Positions 27,241 to 37,982 of a DNA stretch of 45,808 nt are shown piece by piece. The notes beneath the pieces were generated by a model. It saw only the letters and a program-made list of their open reading frames with translations. It was not told the DNA's origin and did not search any database. Position numbers and translations under genes: made by a program. This DNA is from Clostridia bacterium (GTDB taxonomy: Bacteria; Bacillota; DSM-12270; Thermacetogeniales; Thermacetogeniaceae), in assembly GCA_902812385.1 (NCBI GenBank), contig CADDZD010000013.1, positions 1 through 45,808 on the forward strand. The letters run 5' to 3'. Every line of letters starts with the position of its first letter. Position 1 is the stretch's first letter.

Positions 27241-27783
27241 TCACGAAGCCTCCCGGAAAGGCATCCCCACGTAACGGAGCAACTCCCTGGCTTCCTCGTC
27301 GTTTTTCGCCGTGGTGACAATGGTGATATCCATGCCGCGCACCTTGTCAATCTTGTCATAGTCGATTTCCGGAAAGATCACCTGCTCCCTGAGGCCCAGG
27401 GTGTAGTTCCCCCTCCCGTCAAAGGATCTGGGAGAGACGCCCCTGAAGTCCCGCACCCGCGGGAGCACAACGTTGACAAGCTTATCCAGAAAGTCATACA
27501 TGCGGTCCCCCCGCAGGGTAACCTTGCATCCAATCTTCATTCCGGAACGCAGCTTGAAAGCCGCGATGGACTTGCGCGCCTTCGTTACAACCGGGCGCTG
27601 GCCGGTGATCTGCGTCAGGTCGTTAACCGCAGCCTCCAGGGCCTTGGGGTTTTGGATGGCCTCGCCTACCCCCATGTTGATGACGATCTTTTCAAGCCTG
27701 GGTACCTCCATAACGTTCTTATAGTTAAACTTCTTCATCATCTGGGGGACTATTTCCTGGCGGTAGCGCTCCTTTAGACCCAT
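27241..27783 (-). CDS. rplE: 50S ribosomal protein L5
   Basis: L5 binds 5S rRNA and contacts the P-site t[19 protein letters not shown]-like text ([24 protein letters not shown]), [19 protein letters not shown] and [30 protein letters not shown] are typical; 180 residues is normal. ATG at 27783 follows GGAGGTGCGGTA. Confidence 0.98.
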   Translation of the reverse strand: MGLKERYRQEIVPQMMKKFNYKNVMEVPRLEKIVINMGVGEAIQNPKALEAAVNDLTQITGQRPVVTKARKSIAAFKLRSGMKIGCKVTLRGDRMYDFLDKLVNVVLPRVRDFRGVSPRSFDGRGNYTLGLREQVIFPEIDYDKIDKVRGMDITIVTTAKNDEEARELLRYVGMPFREAS

Positions 27784-27806
27784 TACCGCACCTCCTTTAT
27801 CCGTGA

Positions 27807-28133
27807 CTACTTATCAATAATTTCCCCGCACTTTTTACAGGCCCGGTAGTATTTGTTATCAACCAATTTTTTGGCAATTCGTGTCGGCTGGTTGCACTTT
27901 GTGCAGACCAGCATTACATTCGAACTGGCAATCGGGGCCTCTTTCTCAATAATCCCTCCCTGTTGGAGAGACCTGGTGGGCCGGCTGTGCCGTTTGACAA
28001 CATTTACGCCTTCCACAATGACTCTCTGCGCGGAGGGGAAAACCTGCAGAACCTTGCCGCGTTTACCGGCATTTTTTCCTGTGAGAACCAGGACGGTGTC
28101 CCCTTTCCGCACGTGAACTTTATTTCTTGCCAT
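27807..28133 (-). CDS. rplX: 50S ribosomal protein L24 with zinc-ribbon-like C terminus
   Basis: L24 initiates 50S assembly. The KOW motif lies in the N-terminal half ([26 protein letters not shown]), followed by [12 protein letters not shown] and [17 protein letters not shown]. The C terminus has two CxxC pairs (C77/C80 and C99/C102) that could bind zinc, a form seen in some Clostridia but not in Bacillus. The 108 residues are normal. The ATG at 28133 follows GGAGGTGAGGTCA; the frame extends nine codons further without conservation. Confidence 0.97.
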   Translation of the reverse strand: MARNKVHVRKGDTVLVLTGKNAGKRGKVLQVFPSAQRVIVEGVNVVKRHSRPTRSLQQGGIIEKEAPIASSNVMLVCTKCNQPTRIAKKLVDNKYYRACKKCGEIIDK

Positions 28134-28159
28134 TGACCTCACCTCCACTTCCGGGCCCA

Positions 28160-28528
28160 CTAAAGCACTTCGGGTGCCAGAGAAACTATTTTCATGAAGT
28201 CTTTATCCCGCAACTCGCGAGCCACGGGGCCAAAGATCCGGGTCCCCCGGGGGTTTTTCTGGTCGTTGATGATCACTGCGGCATTCTCGCTGAACTTTAT
28301 GTAAGAACCGTCCGGCCGGCGGATTTCCTTTTTCGTCCTGACGACCACCGCCTGTACCACGTCACCCTTCTTAACCATTCCTCCCGGGCTTGCTTCCTTA
28401 ACGGACGCCACAATAATGTCACCCACCGATGCATAGCGGCGGAAAGAACCGCCCAAAACACGAATGCACATGAGTTTCTTGGCGCCTGTATTGTCACCGG
28501 CTTTAAGTATTGTCTGCGGCTGTATCAT
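28160..28528 (-). CDS. rplN: 50S ribosomal protein L14
   Basis: L14 forms intersubunit bridges on the 50S face. [56 protein letters not shown] and [28 protein letters not shown] are diagnostic; 122 residues is exactly the family length. Its ATG at 28528 lies inside the end of rpsQ, a 26-base overlap, so it is read from a site within the rpsQ coding sequence. Confidence 0.98.
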   Translation of the reverse strand: MIQPQTILKAGDNTGAKKLMCIRVLGGSFRRYASVGDIIVASVKEASPGGMVKKGDVVQAVVVRTKKEIRRPDGSYIKFSENAAVIINDQKNPRGTRIFGPVARELRDKDFMKIVSLAPEVL

Positions 28529-28817
28529 CGGCTCTTTCCTCCTCTACAACTATTCCTTTGTCTGCAGCGCGGCTTAAGATTTCCGCAACCCTCCACCTTT
28601 TTTCCCTGCTCAAGGGGCGGGTTTCCATGATCCTGACCGTGTCCCCTACCCGGCAGGAATTGGTTTCATCATGGGCCTTGAACTTCTTGGTCCTTCTGAT
28701 CGTCCGCTTGTAAAGAGGATGCCGGACCATGGTTTCCACAGCAACGACGACAGTTTTATCCATTTTGTCACTTACGACCACACCCACACGCGTCTTGCGC
28801 TGAGCCCGTGCTTCCAC
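28503..28817 (-). CDS. rpsQ: 30S ribosomal protein S17 with C-terminal extension
   Basis: S17 is an OB-fold primary binder of 16S r[44 protein letters not shown] and [13 protein letters not shown] are diagnostic. The 104 residues exceed the usual 80-90: an acidic tail ([21 protein letters not shown]) is added, and its codons overlap rplN by 26 bases. I prefer GTG at 28817, eight bases after AGGGGGTG; another GTG at 28826 abuts that site. Confidence 0.95.
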   Translation of the reverse strand: MEARAQRKTRVGVVVSDKMDKTVVVAVETMVRHPLYKRTIRRTKKFKAHDETNSCRVGDTVRIMETRPLSREKRWRVAEILSRAADKGIVVEEERADDTAADNT

Positions 28818-28832
28818 GTTCGACACCCCCTA

Positions 28833-29060
28833 TCATCCCTGACCTGCCCGAACCTGCTCACGCTGGCGCATGATCTCGCGCTCCCGCAAGATGGTCTTGG
28901 CTCGAGCAAAAGCCCGGCGTACTTCCCGAATCCGCATGTGATTCTCCAACTGTCCCGTCGCCAGCTGGAAGCGGAGGCGAAACAGTTCATCCTTCAGGTC
29001 AATAAGCTTTCTTTCCAGTTCCTCGTCTGTTAAGTCACGCAGTTCCTTAACCTTCTTCAC
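28833..29060 (-). CDS. rpmC: 50S ribosomal protein L29
   Basis: L29 lies by the peptide exit tunnel and helps dock trigger factor and [41 protein letters not shown] and the following [16 protein letters not shown] are the two-helix hairpin of the family. GTG at 29060 gives 75 residues and the usual N terminus, overlapping the rplP stop by 14 bases; an ATG at 29081 would give 82 residues. The start is therefore uncertain; the protein is not. Confidence 0.93.
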   Translation of the reverse strand: MKKVKELRDLTDEELERKLIDLKDELFRLRFQLATGQLENHMRIREVRRAFARAKTILREREIMRQREQVRAGQG

Positions 29061-29484
29061 CGGTCTCACCACCCGCTTCATACCGTTTAACAAACCTGCT
29101 CTTGATCGGAAGCTTGTGGCTGGCGAGACGCATGGCCTCCCGAGCCACATCTTCCGCTACACCGCCCAGCTCGAACAAAATCCGGCCGGGCTTCACCACC
29201 GCAACCCAGTATTCCGGTGTCCCCTTTCCGCTTCCCATTCGGGTTTCGGCGGGCTTTGCGGTTACCGGCTGCTGCGGAAAGATACGGATCCACACCTTGC
29301 CGCCACGCTTGACATACCTGGTCATGGCAATACGCGCCGCCTCGATCTGGCGGGCGCTGATCCAACCGGGCTCGAGGGCCTGAAGACCATACTCTCCAAA
29401 TGTCACTTCATTCCCCCGCCTTGCCTTTCCGGTAGGACGGAGCAAGTGCGGTTTCCGGTAAGTAACCCTCTTGGGCATTAACAT
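29047..29484 (-). CDS. rplP: 50S ribosomal protein L16
   Basis: L16 is a late 50S protein near the A site. [42 protein letters not shown] and [29 protein letters not shown] are diagnostic; 145 residues is typical. ATG at 29484 overlaps the rpsC stop by one base (TAATG), with GGAGGAGAGG upstream inside rpsC. Confidence 0.98.
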   Translation of the reverse strand: MLMPKRVTYRKPHLLRPTGKARRGNEVTFGEYGLQALEPGWISARQIEAARIAMTRYVKRGGKVWIRIFPQQPVTAKPAETRMGSGKGTPEYWVAVVKPGRILFELGGVAEDVAREAMRLASHKLPIKSRFVKRYEAGGETGEEG

Positions 29485-30164
29485 TAACCCTCTCCTCCTT
29501 CCGCCTCAACCTGTTCCCTGTCTTTTACCGCCGGCTTTTCCGGAAGTACTTCCCCTTTATAGATCCAGACCTTTACACCGATTTTTCCGTAGGTCGTTTG
29601 CGCTTCGGCAAAACCGTAATCAATATCAGCACGCAAGGTATGGAGGGGGACTTTTCCTTCGCTGTACCACTCGCTGCGGGCCATTTCTGCGCCCGCCAGG
29701 CGGCCGCTCACGGCAATGCGGATTCCCTGGGCTCCCATTCGCATCGCCCTGGTCACAGCCTGTTTCATCGCCCGCCGAAAGGCGACACGCTTTTCCAGCT
29801 GGGCGGCAACGCTCTCTGCCACCAGTTGCGCCTCGAGTTCCGGTTTCTTGATCTCGATGATGTTGACGCTTACCTGCTTACCCGTCAGTTCCTCCAGTTC
29901 TTTGCGCAGGGCCTCCACTTCGGTCCCACCCCGCCCGATAACGATCCCGGGCTTGGCGGTGTGAATGGAAACCCGGATCCTGTTGGCAGCCCTCTCCAGC
30001 TCAACCCTGGATACGCCGGCAAGAAAGAGCCGCTTCTTTATATATTTCCGCAGGGCTAGATCCTCATGGAGCAGGTCGCGGTAATTCTTACCGGCATACC
30101 ATTTGGATTCCCAATCCTTAATGATTCCAAGGCGCAGCCCGTATGGGTGAACCTTCTGACCCAC
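29484..30164 (-). CDS. rpsC: 30S ribosomal protein S3
   Basis: S3 lies at the mRNA entry tunnel and has helicase activity with S4. [23 protein letters not shown] at the start, the KH domain with [20 protein letters not shown] (about residues 72-91) and the C-terminal [27 protein letters not shown] identify it. The 226 residues include a short tail rich in E and G. Start GTG at 30164; its AAGGAGGGG site lies within the last rplV codons. Confidence 0.98.
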   Translation of the reverse strand: MGQKVHPYGLRLGIIKDWESKWYAGKNYRDLLHEDLALRKYIKKRLFLAGVSRVELERAANRIRVSIHTAKPGIVIGRGGTEVEALRKELEELTGKQVSVNIIEIKKPELEAQLVAESVAAQLEKRVAFRRAMKQAVTRAMRMGAQGIRIAVSGRLAGAEMARSEWYSEGKVPLHTLRADIDYGFAEAQTTYGKIGVKVWIYKGEVLPEKPAVKDREQVEAEGGEG

Positions 30165-30167
30165 CGC

Positions 30168-30509
30168 TCACCCCTCCTTTCGATCCTCTAGTACTACCGT
30201 AATATGGCTTGTTCTCCTGCGTCTGAGGTCTGCCCGTCCCCTTGCCCGGGGCTGGTATCTCTTCATAACAGGCCCCTCATCCACGTAGATCCGCTTGATA
30301 TATAATTCATCCGGATTCATGTCGTAGTTGTGTTCGGCGTTCGCCGCAGCAGAACGGAGAACCTTGGCAACGGGAACCGCAGCCCTTTTCGGTACGAAAC
30401 GCAGGATCGCCAGGGCATCGGATACCTTTTTACCCCGTACCAGGTCCACTACCTGCCGTACTTTGCGCGGAGCAATCCAGATGTAGCGTGCTACAGCCCT
30501 TGCTTCCAC
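30168..30509 (-). CDS. rplV: 50S ribosomal protein L22
   Basis: L22 lines the peptide exit tunnel with a long beta-hairpin. [49 protein letters not shown] and [28 protein letters not shown] (hairpin) are diagnostic. Macrolide resistance changes occur in this hairpin in other species; I see nothing unusual. The 113 residues are normal; start GTG at 30509 after AGAAGGGGTG. Confidence 0.98.
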   Translation of the reverse strand: MEARAVARYIWIAPRKVRQVVDLVRGKKVSDALAILRFVPKRAAVPVAKVLRSAAANAEHNYDMNPDELYIKRIYVDEGPVMKRYQPRARGRADLRRRRTSHITVVLEDRKEG

Positions 30510-30524
30510 GTGTTTTCACCCCTT

Positions 30525-30809
30525 CTATTTGAGTGCCGTCGAGCGTTCCGTGTGGGCGCCGTGGCCGCGGAAGATCCGGGTCGGAGCAAACTCACCCAGC
30601 TTGTGCCCCACCATATCCTCGGTAATGTAAATCGGTACATGCCTCCTGCCGTCGTGGACGGCGATGGTGTGCCCGACCATCTCCGGGAAAATCGTGGAAC
30701 GCCGCGACCAGGTCTTGATCACGCGCTTCTCACCCTTTTCGTTCATTTCAATGATCTTTTTTAAGAGTTTTTCATCGCAATAAGGCCCTTTTTTAAGAGA
30801 ACGGCCCAC
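30525..30809 (-). CDS. rpsS: 30S ribosomal protein S19
   Basis: S19 pairs with S13 in the 30S head. [64 protein letters not shown] are diagnostic; 94 residues is typical. The start is GTG at 30809, with AGGAGGTAAATCAGGA upstream. It lies between rplB and rplV in the S10 operon. Confidence 0.98.
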   Translation of the reverse strand: MGRSLKKGPYCDEKLLKKIIEMNEKGEKRVIKTWSRRSTIFPEMVGHTIAVHDGRRHVPIYITEDMVGHKLGEFAPTRIFRGHGAHTERSTALK

Positions 30810-30834
30810 TCCTGATTTACCTCCTTGGCGCCCT

Positions 30835-31662
30835 CTACTTGCTGCGCCGCTTAATGATCAGCTTATCCGAGGCCTTGTTCTTCTTGCGTGTCTTTGCTCC
30901 CAAGGCCGGTTTCCCCCACGGCGTCACCGGATTCCGCCCGATCGGGGATTTGCCTTCACCGCCGCCGTGCGGGTGGTCCACAGGGTTCATCACTACACCG
31001 CGCACCGTCGGTCTGATTCCCAGCCAGCGCTTCCGTCCGGCCTTCCCGAGATTAATATTTTCATGGTCCAGGTTGCCCACCTGGCCGACTGTGGCCTTGC
31101 AGTCGATGTGAACCAGTCGCATTTCTCCCGAAGGCATCCTGAGGTTGGCGAACTCGCCCTCCTTGGCCATCAACTGGGCGACTCCACCGGCGGACCGGAC
31201 CAGCTTCCCGCCTCCGCCCGGCCTCAACTCAATATTGTGAACGAGGGTACCGACAGGTATATTCCTTAAAGGAAGGGCGTTGCCCGGTTTAATGTCCACA
31301 TCCGGACCCGAAATAACGGTATCCCCAACCTTCAGGCCGAGTGGAGCCAGGATGTATCTTTTTTCCCCGTCTTTGTAGTGAAGCAGGGCGATATTGGCAG
31401 AGCGGTTGGGATCGTATTCTAAAGTCGCCACTTTGGCGGGAATTCCATCCTTGTCCCGCTTGAAATCGATGATCCGGTAGAATCTTCGTGCCCCGCCGCC
31501 GCGATGGCGAACGGTAATGCGCCCTGTATTGTTGCGCCCCGCCTTCTTCCGTACCGGCTCAAGCAGGGACGGTTCCGGCTCGACGTCGCTCAATTCCTCA
31601 AAGGTCAGCACGGTCATCTGGCGCCGCCCTGGTGATGTGGGTTTAAATTTTTTGATTCCCAT
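30835..31662 (-). CDS. rplB: 50S ribosomal protein L2
   Basis: L2 is needed for subunit association and peptidyl transfer. Motifs include [12 protein letters not shown] near the start, [24 protein letters not shown], and the C-terminal [35 protein letters not shown], which contains the functionally essential His of the HPHGGGEG loop. The 275 residues are normal. ATG at 31662 follows GGAGGGAAACGGA. Confidence 0.98.
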   Translation of the reverse strand: MGIKKFKPTSPGRRQMTVLTFEELSDVEPEPSLLEPVRKKAGRNNTGRITVRHRGGGARRFYRIIDFKRDKDGIPAKVATLEYDPNRSANIALLHYKDGEKRYILAPLGLKVGDTVISGPDVDIKPGNALPLRNIPVGTLVHNIELRPGGGGKLVRSAGGVAQLMAKEGEFANLRMPSGEMRLVHIDCKATVGQVGNLDHENINLGKAGRKRWLGIRPTVRGVVMNPVDHPHGGGEGKSPIGRNPVTPWGKPALGAKTRKKNKASDKLIIKRRSK

Positions 31663-31715
31663 TCCGTTTCCCTCCTTCCGCGGCCAATCCTCTAGTGATC
31701 TGGTTGCCTGTATAT

Positions 31716-32012
31716 TTATGAAAGCAGCTCTTCAAAGATTTCGATCTTGTCACCCGGGCGGAGGGTCACGATCGCTTTTTTCCGCTCGGGCGTCAGTCCT
31801 GTGGACCTGCCAACCCGTTTTCTCTTGCCTTTGACAATTGCTGTGTTGACGGCCAGCACCTTTACCTTGAACAATTCCTCCACTGCTCGCTTGATCTCGA
31901 TCTTGTTGGTTTTTTTATCAACATAAAAGGTGTACTTGTTTTCCTTCTGTGCCAGCTTAACCGATTTCTCTGTCACCAGCGGCCTGATCAGGATATCGTG
32001 TGGGCTACGCAC
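31716..32012 (-). CDS. rplW: 50S ribosomal protein L23
   Basis: L23 is the main docking site for trigger factor and SRP at the tunnel exit. [43 protein letters not shown] and [21 protein letters not shown] are diagnostic. GTG at 32012 is chosen since GGAGG is 9 bases away; TTG at 32018 is only 3 bases from it. The gene then overlaps the rplD stop by eight bases, and gives 98 residues. Confidence 0.96.
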   Translation of the reverse strand: MRSPHDILIRPLVTEKSVKLAQKENKYTFYVDKKTNKIEIKRAVEELFKVKVLAVNTAIVKGKRKRVGRSTGLTPERKKAIVTLRPGDKIEIFEELLS

Positions 32013-32634
32013 CGGCAAGCACCTCCCCTACCCTGGCAAGAGCGTTCTTGGTCATGATTACTTTATCCACCGCCAGGAGGTCATAGGCGTTCAGCCGGTC
32101 TGCCAGAGCAATTCCCACTCCGGGCAGGTTGCGCGCCGCTCTCTCCACCACCTCATCCCGTTCCGGAAGCACCAGCAGTGCCGTGTTTTTTGCTTCCAGG
32201 TTTTCCAAAAGCCTGGCCACCTCTCTGGTTTTCGGCTCGGGAAGCTGAATATCCTCGATCACGATCAGGTCTCCATCCTGTACTCGGGTGGAGAGGGCCG
32301 ACTTCACAGCGAGGCGTCGCATCTTCTTGGGAAGCGCCTGCTTGTAGCTCCTTGGCTTTGGTCCAAAGACAATTCCACCCTTGCGCCAAAGCGGGGAGCG
32401 AATGCTTCCCACCCGCGCCCGGCCTGTTCCTTTTTGGCGCCAGGGCTTGCGACCGCTGCCCTGTACCTCACCGCGGTTCTTTGTGGAAGCAGTACCGCTG
32501 CGCCGGTTGGCGAGATGCCGCACAACAGCCTGGTGGAGGACATGCTCTTGTACAGGGATACCAAAGATGTCGTCTCTCAGTTCCAGATCCCCAACCCTGA
32601 TTCCTTCCGCATTATATAACGCAGCCTTAGGCAT
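32005..32634 (-). CDS. rplD: 50S ribosomal protein L4
   Basis: L4 lines the exit tunnel and in some bacteria also represses the S10 operon. The long central loop with [54 protein letters not shown] is diagnostic, as is [20 protein letters not shown]-like text ([21 protein letters not shown]) near the end. The 209 residues are normal. ATG at 32634 follows AGGAGGCTACAGGTA. Confidence 0.98.
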   Translation of the reverse strand: MPKAALYNAEGIRVGDLELRDDIFGIPVQEHVLHQAVVRHLANRRSGTASTKNRGEVQGSGRKPWRQKGTGRARVGSIRSPLWRKGGIVFGPKPRSYKQALPKKMRRLAVKSALSTRVQDGDLIVIEDIQLPEPKTREVARLLENLEAKNTALLVLPERDEVVERAARNLPGVGIALADRLNAYDLLAVDKVIMTKNALARVGEVLAGA

Positions 32635-32655
32635 TACCTGTAGCCTCCTTTCCGG

Positions 32656-33288
32656 CTATCGCACCGAATCTCTAATCAAAAGCAGACCCCTGCGGGGCCC
32701 TGGTACCGCGCCCTGTACCATCAAGAGGTTGCGGGCAGGGTCCACTTTCACCACCTTTAAGTGGAGGACTGAAACGGTCTCTCCACCCAACCTGCCGGGG
32801 AGTTTGCGGCCCTTAAACACCCGGGCCGGCCCCTTTGCTCCCAGCGAGCCCGGCCTCCGGTGGTACTTTGAACCATGCTTCATCGGACCCCTATGAAACC
32901 CGTGCCTTTTGATGCCTCCGGCGAAGCCCTTCCCCTTTGAGGTTCCCCGTACATCCACGTAATCTCCAGAGTTAAATATGTCTACCTTGACTTCCTGGCC
33001 GACTTCGAACTGGTTTAACTCGTCCGGCTCCACACGGATCTCCCTGAGGAAGCGAAGCGGCTTTACCTTTTGCTTGCTAAACTGGCCGCGTAAAGGGCGG
33101 TTGAGAATTCTTTCGCGCACCTCTTCAAAGCCCAACTGCAGGGCGGCATACCCATCCCGCTCAGGAGTTTTCTTTTGTACCACATAACAGGGCCCTGCTT
33201 CAATTACCGTCACAGGAACTGCTTTCCCTGCCTCGTCGAAAATCTGCGTCATACCTATTTTTCGTCCGAGAATGCCTTTGCGCAACAT
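32656..33288 (-). CDS. rplC: 50S ribosomal protein L3
   Basis: L3 is one of the first assembly proteins, with a finger near the peptidyl transferase centre. KGILGRKIGMTQIFDEAGKAVPVTVIEAGPC at the start and GFAGGIKRHGFHRGPMKHGSKYHRRPGSLG in the middle are diagnostic. ATG at 33288 has GGGAGGTGAAG upstream; a GTG two codons earlier lies inside that site. Length 210 residues. Confidence 0.98.
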   Translation of the reverse strand: MLRKGILGRKIGMTQIFDEAGKAVPVTVIEAGPCYVVQKKTPERDGYAALQLGFEEVRERILNRPLRGQFSKQKVKPLRFLREIRVEPDELNQFEVGQEVKVDIFNSGDYVDVRGTSKGKGFAGGIKRHGFHRGPMKHGSKYHRRPGSLGAKGPARVFKGRKLPGRLGGETVSVLHLKVVKVDPARNLLMVQGAVPGPRRGLLLIRDSVR

Positions 33289-33318
33289 CTTCACCTCCCA
33301 ATCCCGACCCGCCAGGCA

Positions 33319-33627
33319 TTACAGCTTGATCTCGATATCAACCCCGGCCGGCAAGTCAAGACGCATCAGGGCATCAATCGTCTTCGGAGTCGGTTCCAGA
33401 ATATCAATCAGGCGCTTATGAGTGCGCATTTCGAACTGCTCCCGCGAATCCTTGTTCACATGGGGAGACCTCAAGATGGTAATTATGCTCTTTTCTGTAG
33501 GAAGCGGGACGGGCCCCGAGATCGAGGCCCCTGTGCGTCGGGCTGTCTCTACAATCTTCTGCGCCGACTGATCCAGAATTTTATGGTCAAAAGCCTTTAA
33601 CCTTATGCGTATCTTCTGGCGCGCCAC
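33319..33627 (-). CDS. rpsJ: 30S ribosomal protein S10
   Basis: S10 (NusE) serves in the 30S head and in transcription antitermination with Nus[29 protein letters not shown] and [35 protein letters not shown] are diagnostic. GTG at 33627 gives exactly the classical 102 residues ([10 protein letters not shown]) with AAGGAGG 7 bases away; an ATG two codons upstream is too close to that site. It starts the S10 gene block after tuf. Confidence 0.97.
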   Translation of the reverse strand: MARQKIRIRLKAFDHKILDQSAQKIVETARRTGASISGPVPLPTEKSIITILRSPHVNKDSREQFEMRTHKRLIDILEPTPKTIDALMRLDLPAGVDIEIKL

Positions 33628-33662
33628 TCTCATCCCTCCTTAACTGACCTCGCCACTCGCCG

Positions 33663-33695
33663 GGCTCCATTATAGAGCCAGAGAGATCTATTCAA
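33663..33695 (-). promoter_or_regulatory. Possible S10-block promoter inside a palindrome after tuf
   Basis: On the minus strand TTGAAT (33690-33695) overlaps the last tuf codons and lies 15 bases from a perfect TATAAT (33669-33674). The -10 box is the loop of a GGCTC...GAGCC palindrome (33663-33679). The short spacer makes the promoter call weak; the palindrome lacks a T run, so it is not a good terminator. Confidence 0.35.
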
Positions 33696-34890
33696 CGATG
33701 CCGGTAACAACGCCTGCTCCTACCGTACGGCCTCCCTCACGAATGGCGAAACGCAGCCCTTCCTCAATGGCGATCGGGGTAATCAGCTCGACTTCCATGT
33801 TCACATTGTCTCCGGGCATAACCATTTCTACGCCTTCAGGAAGCTTGATAACCCCTGTAACGTCGGTGGTCCGGAAGTAGAACTGCGGACGGTACCCCTG
33901 GAAGAACGGAGTGTGCCGGCCTCCTTCTTCCTTGGTCAGAACGTATACCTCGGCCTTAAACTTGGTGTGGGGCTTGATTGAGCCCGGTTTGGCAATAACC
34001 TGGCCGCGCTCCACTTCTTTGCGCTCTACTCCTCTCAGGAGGACACCGATGTTGTCTCCGGCTTCACCCTGGTCGAGGACCTTGCGGAACATTTCCACAC
34101 CCGTGACCACAGTCTTGCGCGGTTTGTCCTGCAACCCGATGATCTCCACTTCGTCTCCCATTTTGACTACTCCACGCTCAACCCTGCCGGTTACCACGGT
34201 GCCGCGGCCGGTGATGGTGAAGACGTCTTCAACCGGCATCAGGAACGGCTTGTCGGTGTCGCGCTGCGGTGTCGGAATGTATTCGTCAACCGCATCCAAA
34301 AGCTTCAGTATAGGGCTGCAGTTCTCGCACTCGGGCTTGCCGCAGCCGCACTCCATGGCCTTCAGGGCGCTGCCGGCAATGATCGGAATCTCATCCCCCG
34401 GGAACTCGTATTCAGAAAGGAGTTCGCGTACTTCCAGCTCCACCAGTTCCATAAGCTCGGGATCGTCCACCATGTCGGCCTTGTTGAGGAAGACGATGAT
34501 GTACGGCACACCCACCTGCCGCGCCAGCAGGATATGCTCCCGGGTCTGCGGCATGGGGCCGTCTGCTGCCGATACTACCAGAATGGCACCGTCCATCTGG
34601 GCTGCACCGGTGATCATGTTCTTGATATAGTCGGCATGACCCGGGCAGTCCACATGGGCGTAGTGCCTCTTGTCGGTCTCGTACTCCACATGGGCGATGG
34701 CAATGGTGATCCCGCGCTCACGTTCCTCCGGAGCCTTATCGATTTCACCGTATTCCGTCGCCTGCGCCAACCCTCTTTGCGCCAATACCTTTGTGATCGC
34801 AGAGGTGAGCGTTGTCTTGCCATGGTCAACGTGACCAATGGTTCCCACGTTGACGTGCGGCTTGGTGCGCTCAAACTTTTTCTTCGCCAT
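33688..34890 (-). CDS. tuf: Elongation factor Tu with a Cys-rich G-domain insert
   Basis: EF-Tu brings aminoacyl-tRNA to the ribosome. GTPase motifs are GHVDHGKT (residues 19-26), DCPGH (81-85) and NKAD (136-139); the effector region has RGITI (59-63). After SALKAME, an insert carries C181, C183, C188 and C191 (CGCG...CENC), a C-x-C-x4-C-x2-C pattern that might bind a metal. A similar insert occurs in some Clostridia. The 400 residues are normal with this insert. ATG at 34890 gives the usual [13 protein letters not shown] terminus, with AAGGAAAGGATG upstream. It follows fusA by 44 bases. Confidence 0.98.
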   Translation of the reverse strand: MAKKKFERTKPHVNVGTIGHVDHGKTTLTSAITKVLAQRGLAQATEYGEIDKAPEERERGITIAIAHVEYETDKRHYAHVDCPGHADYIKNMITGAAQMDGAILVVSAADGPMPQTREHILLARQVGVPYIIVFLNKADMVDDPELMELVELEVRELLSEYEFPGDEIPIIAGSALKAMECGCGKPECENCSPILKLLDAVDEYIPTPQRDTDKPFLMPVEDVFTITGRGTVVTGRVERGVVKMGDEVEIIGLQDKPRKTVVTGVEMFRKVLDQGEAGDNIGVLLRGVERKEVERGQVIAKPGSIKPHTKFKAEVYVLTKEEGGRHTPFFQGYRPQFYFRTTDVTGVIKLPEGVEMVMPGDNVNMEVELITPIAIEEGLRFAIREGGRTVGAGVVTGIVE

Positions 34891-34934
34891 TAAAATCATC
34901 CTTTCCTTAAAAAATTATTGATAGATGTTATTGA

Positions 34935-37025
34935 TTAAGAGCTCATATAATTCCCGCCGATGCGGGAAAAAAGGTTTTCCATGATACTCGGAGGCACCTG
35001 TTCGTAATGGGAGTACTGCATGACATAGCTGCCCCGTCCCTGGGTCATGGAACGCAGGTCCGTGGCATAGCCAAACATGGCAGACAGCGGCACCACTCCC
35101 CGCAGGACCTGGGTGTTGCCCCGGAGTTCGGTGGCCTCAATCCGGCCTCGCCGGGCGTTGAAATCACCGATTACGTCCCCCAGGTATTCCTCCGGGACGG
35201 TGATCTCGATCTTCATAAAGGGCTCCAGCAGAACCGGTTTTCCCTTCTCGGCAGCCGACCGGAAGGCCATTGCCCCGGCAATCTTAAAGGCGATTTCCGA
35301 GGAATCCACCTCGTGGAAGGAACCTCCAACCAGAGTGGCCTGGATATCCACCATCGGGTAACCGGCCAGCACACCGTTTTCCATTGCTTCCCGGATTCCG
35401 GTATCAATGGCCGGAATAAATTCCTTAGGTATGATACCACCTGTCGTGCGGTCGACGAACTTGTATCCCTCACCCGGGGGTAACGGTTCCAGTTCAACGA
35501 CCACGTGACCGTACTGGCCACGGCCACCGGTCTGTCTGACGTATTTGCCTTCCGCCCTGGTCCTGGAAGTAATGGTTTCTTTATAGGCTACCTGGGGCTT
35601 GCCGACGCTGGCATCTACATTAAACTCCCGGAGGAGGCGATCCACGATGATCTCCAGATGCAGTTCGCCCATTCCGGCAATCAGTGTCTGCCCGGTCTCA
35701 CGGTCCGTAAAGCTGCGGAAGGTGGGGTCCTCTTCAGCAAGGCGGTGCAGAGCCATTCCCATTTTATCCTGATCGGCCTTTGTTTTGGGTTCGATTGCCA
35801 CCGAGATCACCGGATCCGGGAAACGCATCGCTTCCAGAACGATGGGCCGGTCCTCCGCCGCCAGGGTGTCCCCGGTGGTGGTTTCCTTTAGCCCCACCGC
35901 CGCAGCGATTTCTCCGGCGTAAACCTCGTTAACGTCCTCCCGGTGGTTGGCATGCATCTTGACAAGGCGTCCGATGCGCTCTCTTTTTCCCTTTGTCACA
36001 TTGTAAACAGTGGTGCCAGACTGCAGGGTCCCGGCGTACACCCGCAGGAAAACCAGCTTCCCGGTGTAGACATCGGTCTGCACCTTAAAGGCCAGAGCGG
36101 CCAGCGGCTCGTCATCCGCTGCCTGCCGCTCCACCGTCTCCTGCGTTTCCGGGTGCACCCCTTTAACAGGCGGTATATCCAGCGGCGACGGCAGGTAGTC
36201 GACAACCGCATCGAGCAAAGGCTGCACCCCTTTATTCTGTTTGGAGGAGCCACAGAGAACAGGGACGATGCGGCAGGCCAGTGTGCCTTTTCTTATGGCC
36301 GCTCTAATTTCATCCTCCGTGATCTTCTCTCCCTCCAGGTACTTAACCATCAGCCGGTCATCGAATTCCGCCAGGGCCTCCAGCAGCTGCTCCCGGTAAA
36401 AGCGTTTATCCTTCACAAGATCTTGCGGTACTTCCGTTACTTCATACTCGGTCCCCAATTCATCCTTATATATAAGTGCCTTATCCCTGATCAGATCCAC
36501 AACACCCCGGAAGGTGTCCTCGCTGCCGATCGGAAGCTGCACCGGCACTGCATTTGCGCCCAGCCGGTCACGGATTGACCGGGTGGAACGGAAGAAATCG
36601 GCACCCAGGCGATCCATCTTATTTAAATAGGCGATGCGCGGGATCCCGTAGCGGTCGGCCTGACGCCAGACCGTTTCCGACTGCGGCTCCACTCCGGCAA
36701 CGGCGTCAAAAATGGCAACCACTCCGTCAAGTACGCGTAAACAGCGCTCTACTTCCGCCGTAAAGTCCACGTGCCCTGGTGTGTCGATCAGGTTTATAGT
36801 AAAATCGCGCCATTTACAGGTTGTGGCAGCAGAGGTGATGGTAATCCCCCGTTCCTGCTCCTGGATCATCCAGTCCATGGTGGCGGCGCCGTCATCCACT
36901 TCCCCAATCCGGAAGACCCGGCCGGTATAAAACAGGATGCGCTCGGTGGTGGTAGTCTTGCCTGCGTCAATATGGGCCATGATCCCGATATTACGTATTC
37001 GTTCCAAGGGAACTTCACGCGCCAT
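34935..37025 (-). CDS. fusA: Elongation factor G
   Basis: EF-G is the GTPase that drives translocation. [14 protein letters not shown] is the P-loop (residues 17-30), [12 protein letters not shown] the switch I region, DTPGHVDF the G3 motif and NKMDR the G4 motif. Domains II to V follow, with the domain IV segment [16 protein letters not shown] and the C-terminal [44 protein letters not shown] region. The 696 residues are typical. ATG at 37025 follows GGGGGGAGAATGC. It lies between rpsG and tuf. Confidence 0.98.
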   Translation of the reverse strand: MAREVPLERIRNIGIMAHIDAGKTTTTERILFYTGRVFRIGEVDDGAATMDWMIQEQERGITITSAATTCKWRDFTINLIDTPGHVDFTAEVERCLRVLDGVVAIFDAVAGVEPQSETVWRQADRYGIPRIAYLNKMDRLGADFFRSTRSIRDRLGANAVPVQLPIGSEDTFRGVVDLIRDKALIYKDELGTEYEVTEVPQDLVKDKRFYREQLLEALAEFDDRLMVKYLEGEKITEDEIRAAIRKGTLACRIVPVLCGSSKQNKGVQPLLDAVVDYLPSPLDIPPVKGVHPETQETVERQAADDEPLAALAFKVQTDVYTGKLVFLRVYAGTLQSGTTVYNVTKGKRERIGRLVKMHANHREDVNEVYAGEIAAAVGLKETTTGDTLAAEDRPIVLEAMRFPDPVISVAIEPKTKADQDKMGMALHRLAEEDPTFRSFTDRETGQTLIAGMGELHLEIIVDRLLREFNVDASVGKPQVAYKETITSRTRAEGKYVRQTGGRGQYGHVVVELEPLPPGEGYKFVDRTTGGIIPKEFIPAIDTGIREAMENGVLAGYPMVDIQATLVGGSFHEVDSSEIAFKIAGAMAFRSAAEKGKPVLLEPFMKIEITVPEEYLGDVIGDFNARRGRIEATELRGNTQVLRGVVPLSAMFGYATDLRSMTQGRGSYVMQYSHYEQVPPSIMENLFSRIGGNYMSS

Positions 37026-37067
37026 GCATTCTCCCCCCTTTCCGCAGTATATTTCAACGGTGATTGC

Positions 37068-37562
<495 letters not shown>

Positions 37563-37567
37563 TCACT

Positions 37568-37951
37568 CTAAGCCTTGGCGACCTTTGGACGTTTTGCCCC
37601 GTACTTCGACCTGCCCCGGTTCCTGTTCTGAACACCGGCTGTATCAAGGCTTCCCCTGATAATGTGATAGCGCACACCGGGCAGATCCTTGACACGCCCT
37701 CCCCTCACCAGGACCACAGAGTGCTCCTGCAGGTTGTGCCCGATTCCGGGAATGTAGGCGGTAACCTCGATCCCGTTGGTCAGGCGCACGCGCGCCACCT
37801 TCCGCAGGGCCGAGTTCGGCTTCTTCGGTGTTGTGGTGTATACACGCGTACACACTCCCCGCTTTTGAGGAGAATTTTTCAAGGCAGGAGCCGTCGACTT
37901 CTTTTTTGCCTTCTGGCGGCCCTTGCGGATCAACTGGTTCAGTGTCGGCAC
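37568..37951 (-). CDS. rpsL: 30S ribosomal protein S12
   Basis: S12 monitors codon-anticodon pairing at the decoding centre. [83 protein letters not shown] contain the residues where streptomycin-resistance changes arise; the wild-type lysines (TPKKPNS and GRVKDLPGV) are present. GTG at 37951 follows AAAGGAGGTGTTGAT and gives 127 residues; the frame runs 21 codons further without conservation. Confidence 0.98.
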   Translation of the reverse strand: MPTLNQLIRKGRQKAKKKSTAPALKNSPQKRGVCTRVYTTTPKKPNSALRKVARVRLTNGIEVTAYIPGIGHNLQEHSVVLVRGGRVKDLPGVRYHIIRGSLDTAGVQNRNRGRSKYGAKRPKVAKA

Positions 37952-37982
37952 ATCAACACCTCCTTTGCTCTCCGTCTCTTTT

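Noticed and set aside
33663-33679. Terminator after tuf
   Set aside because: Stem of only 5 bp with no T run.
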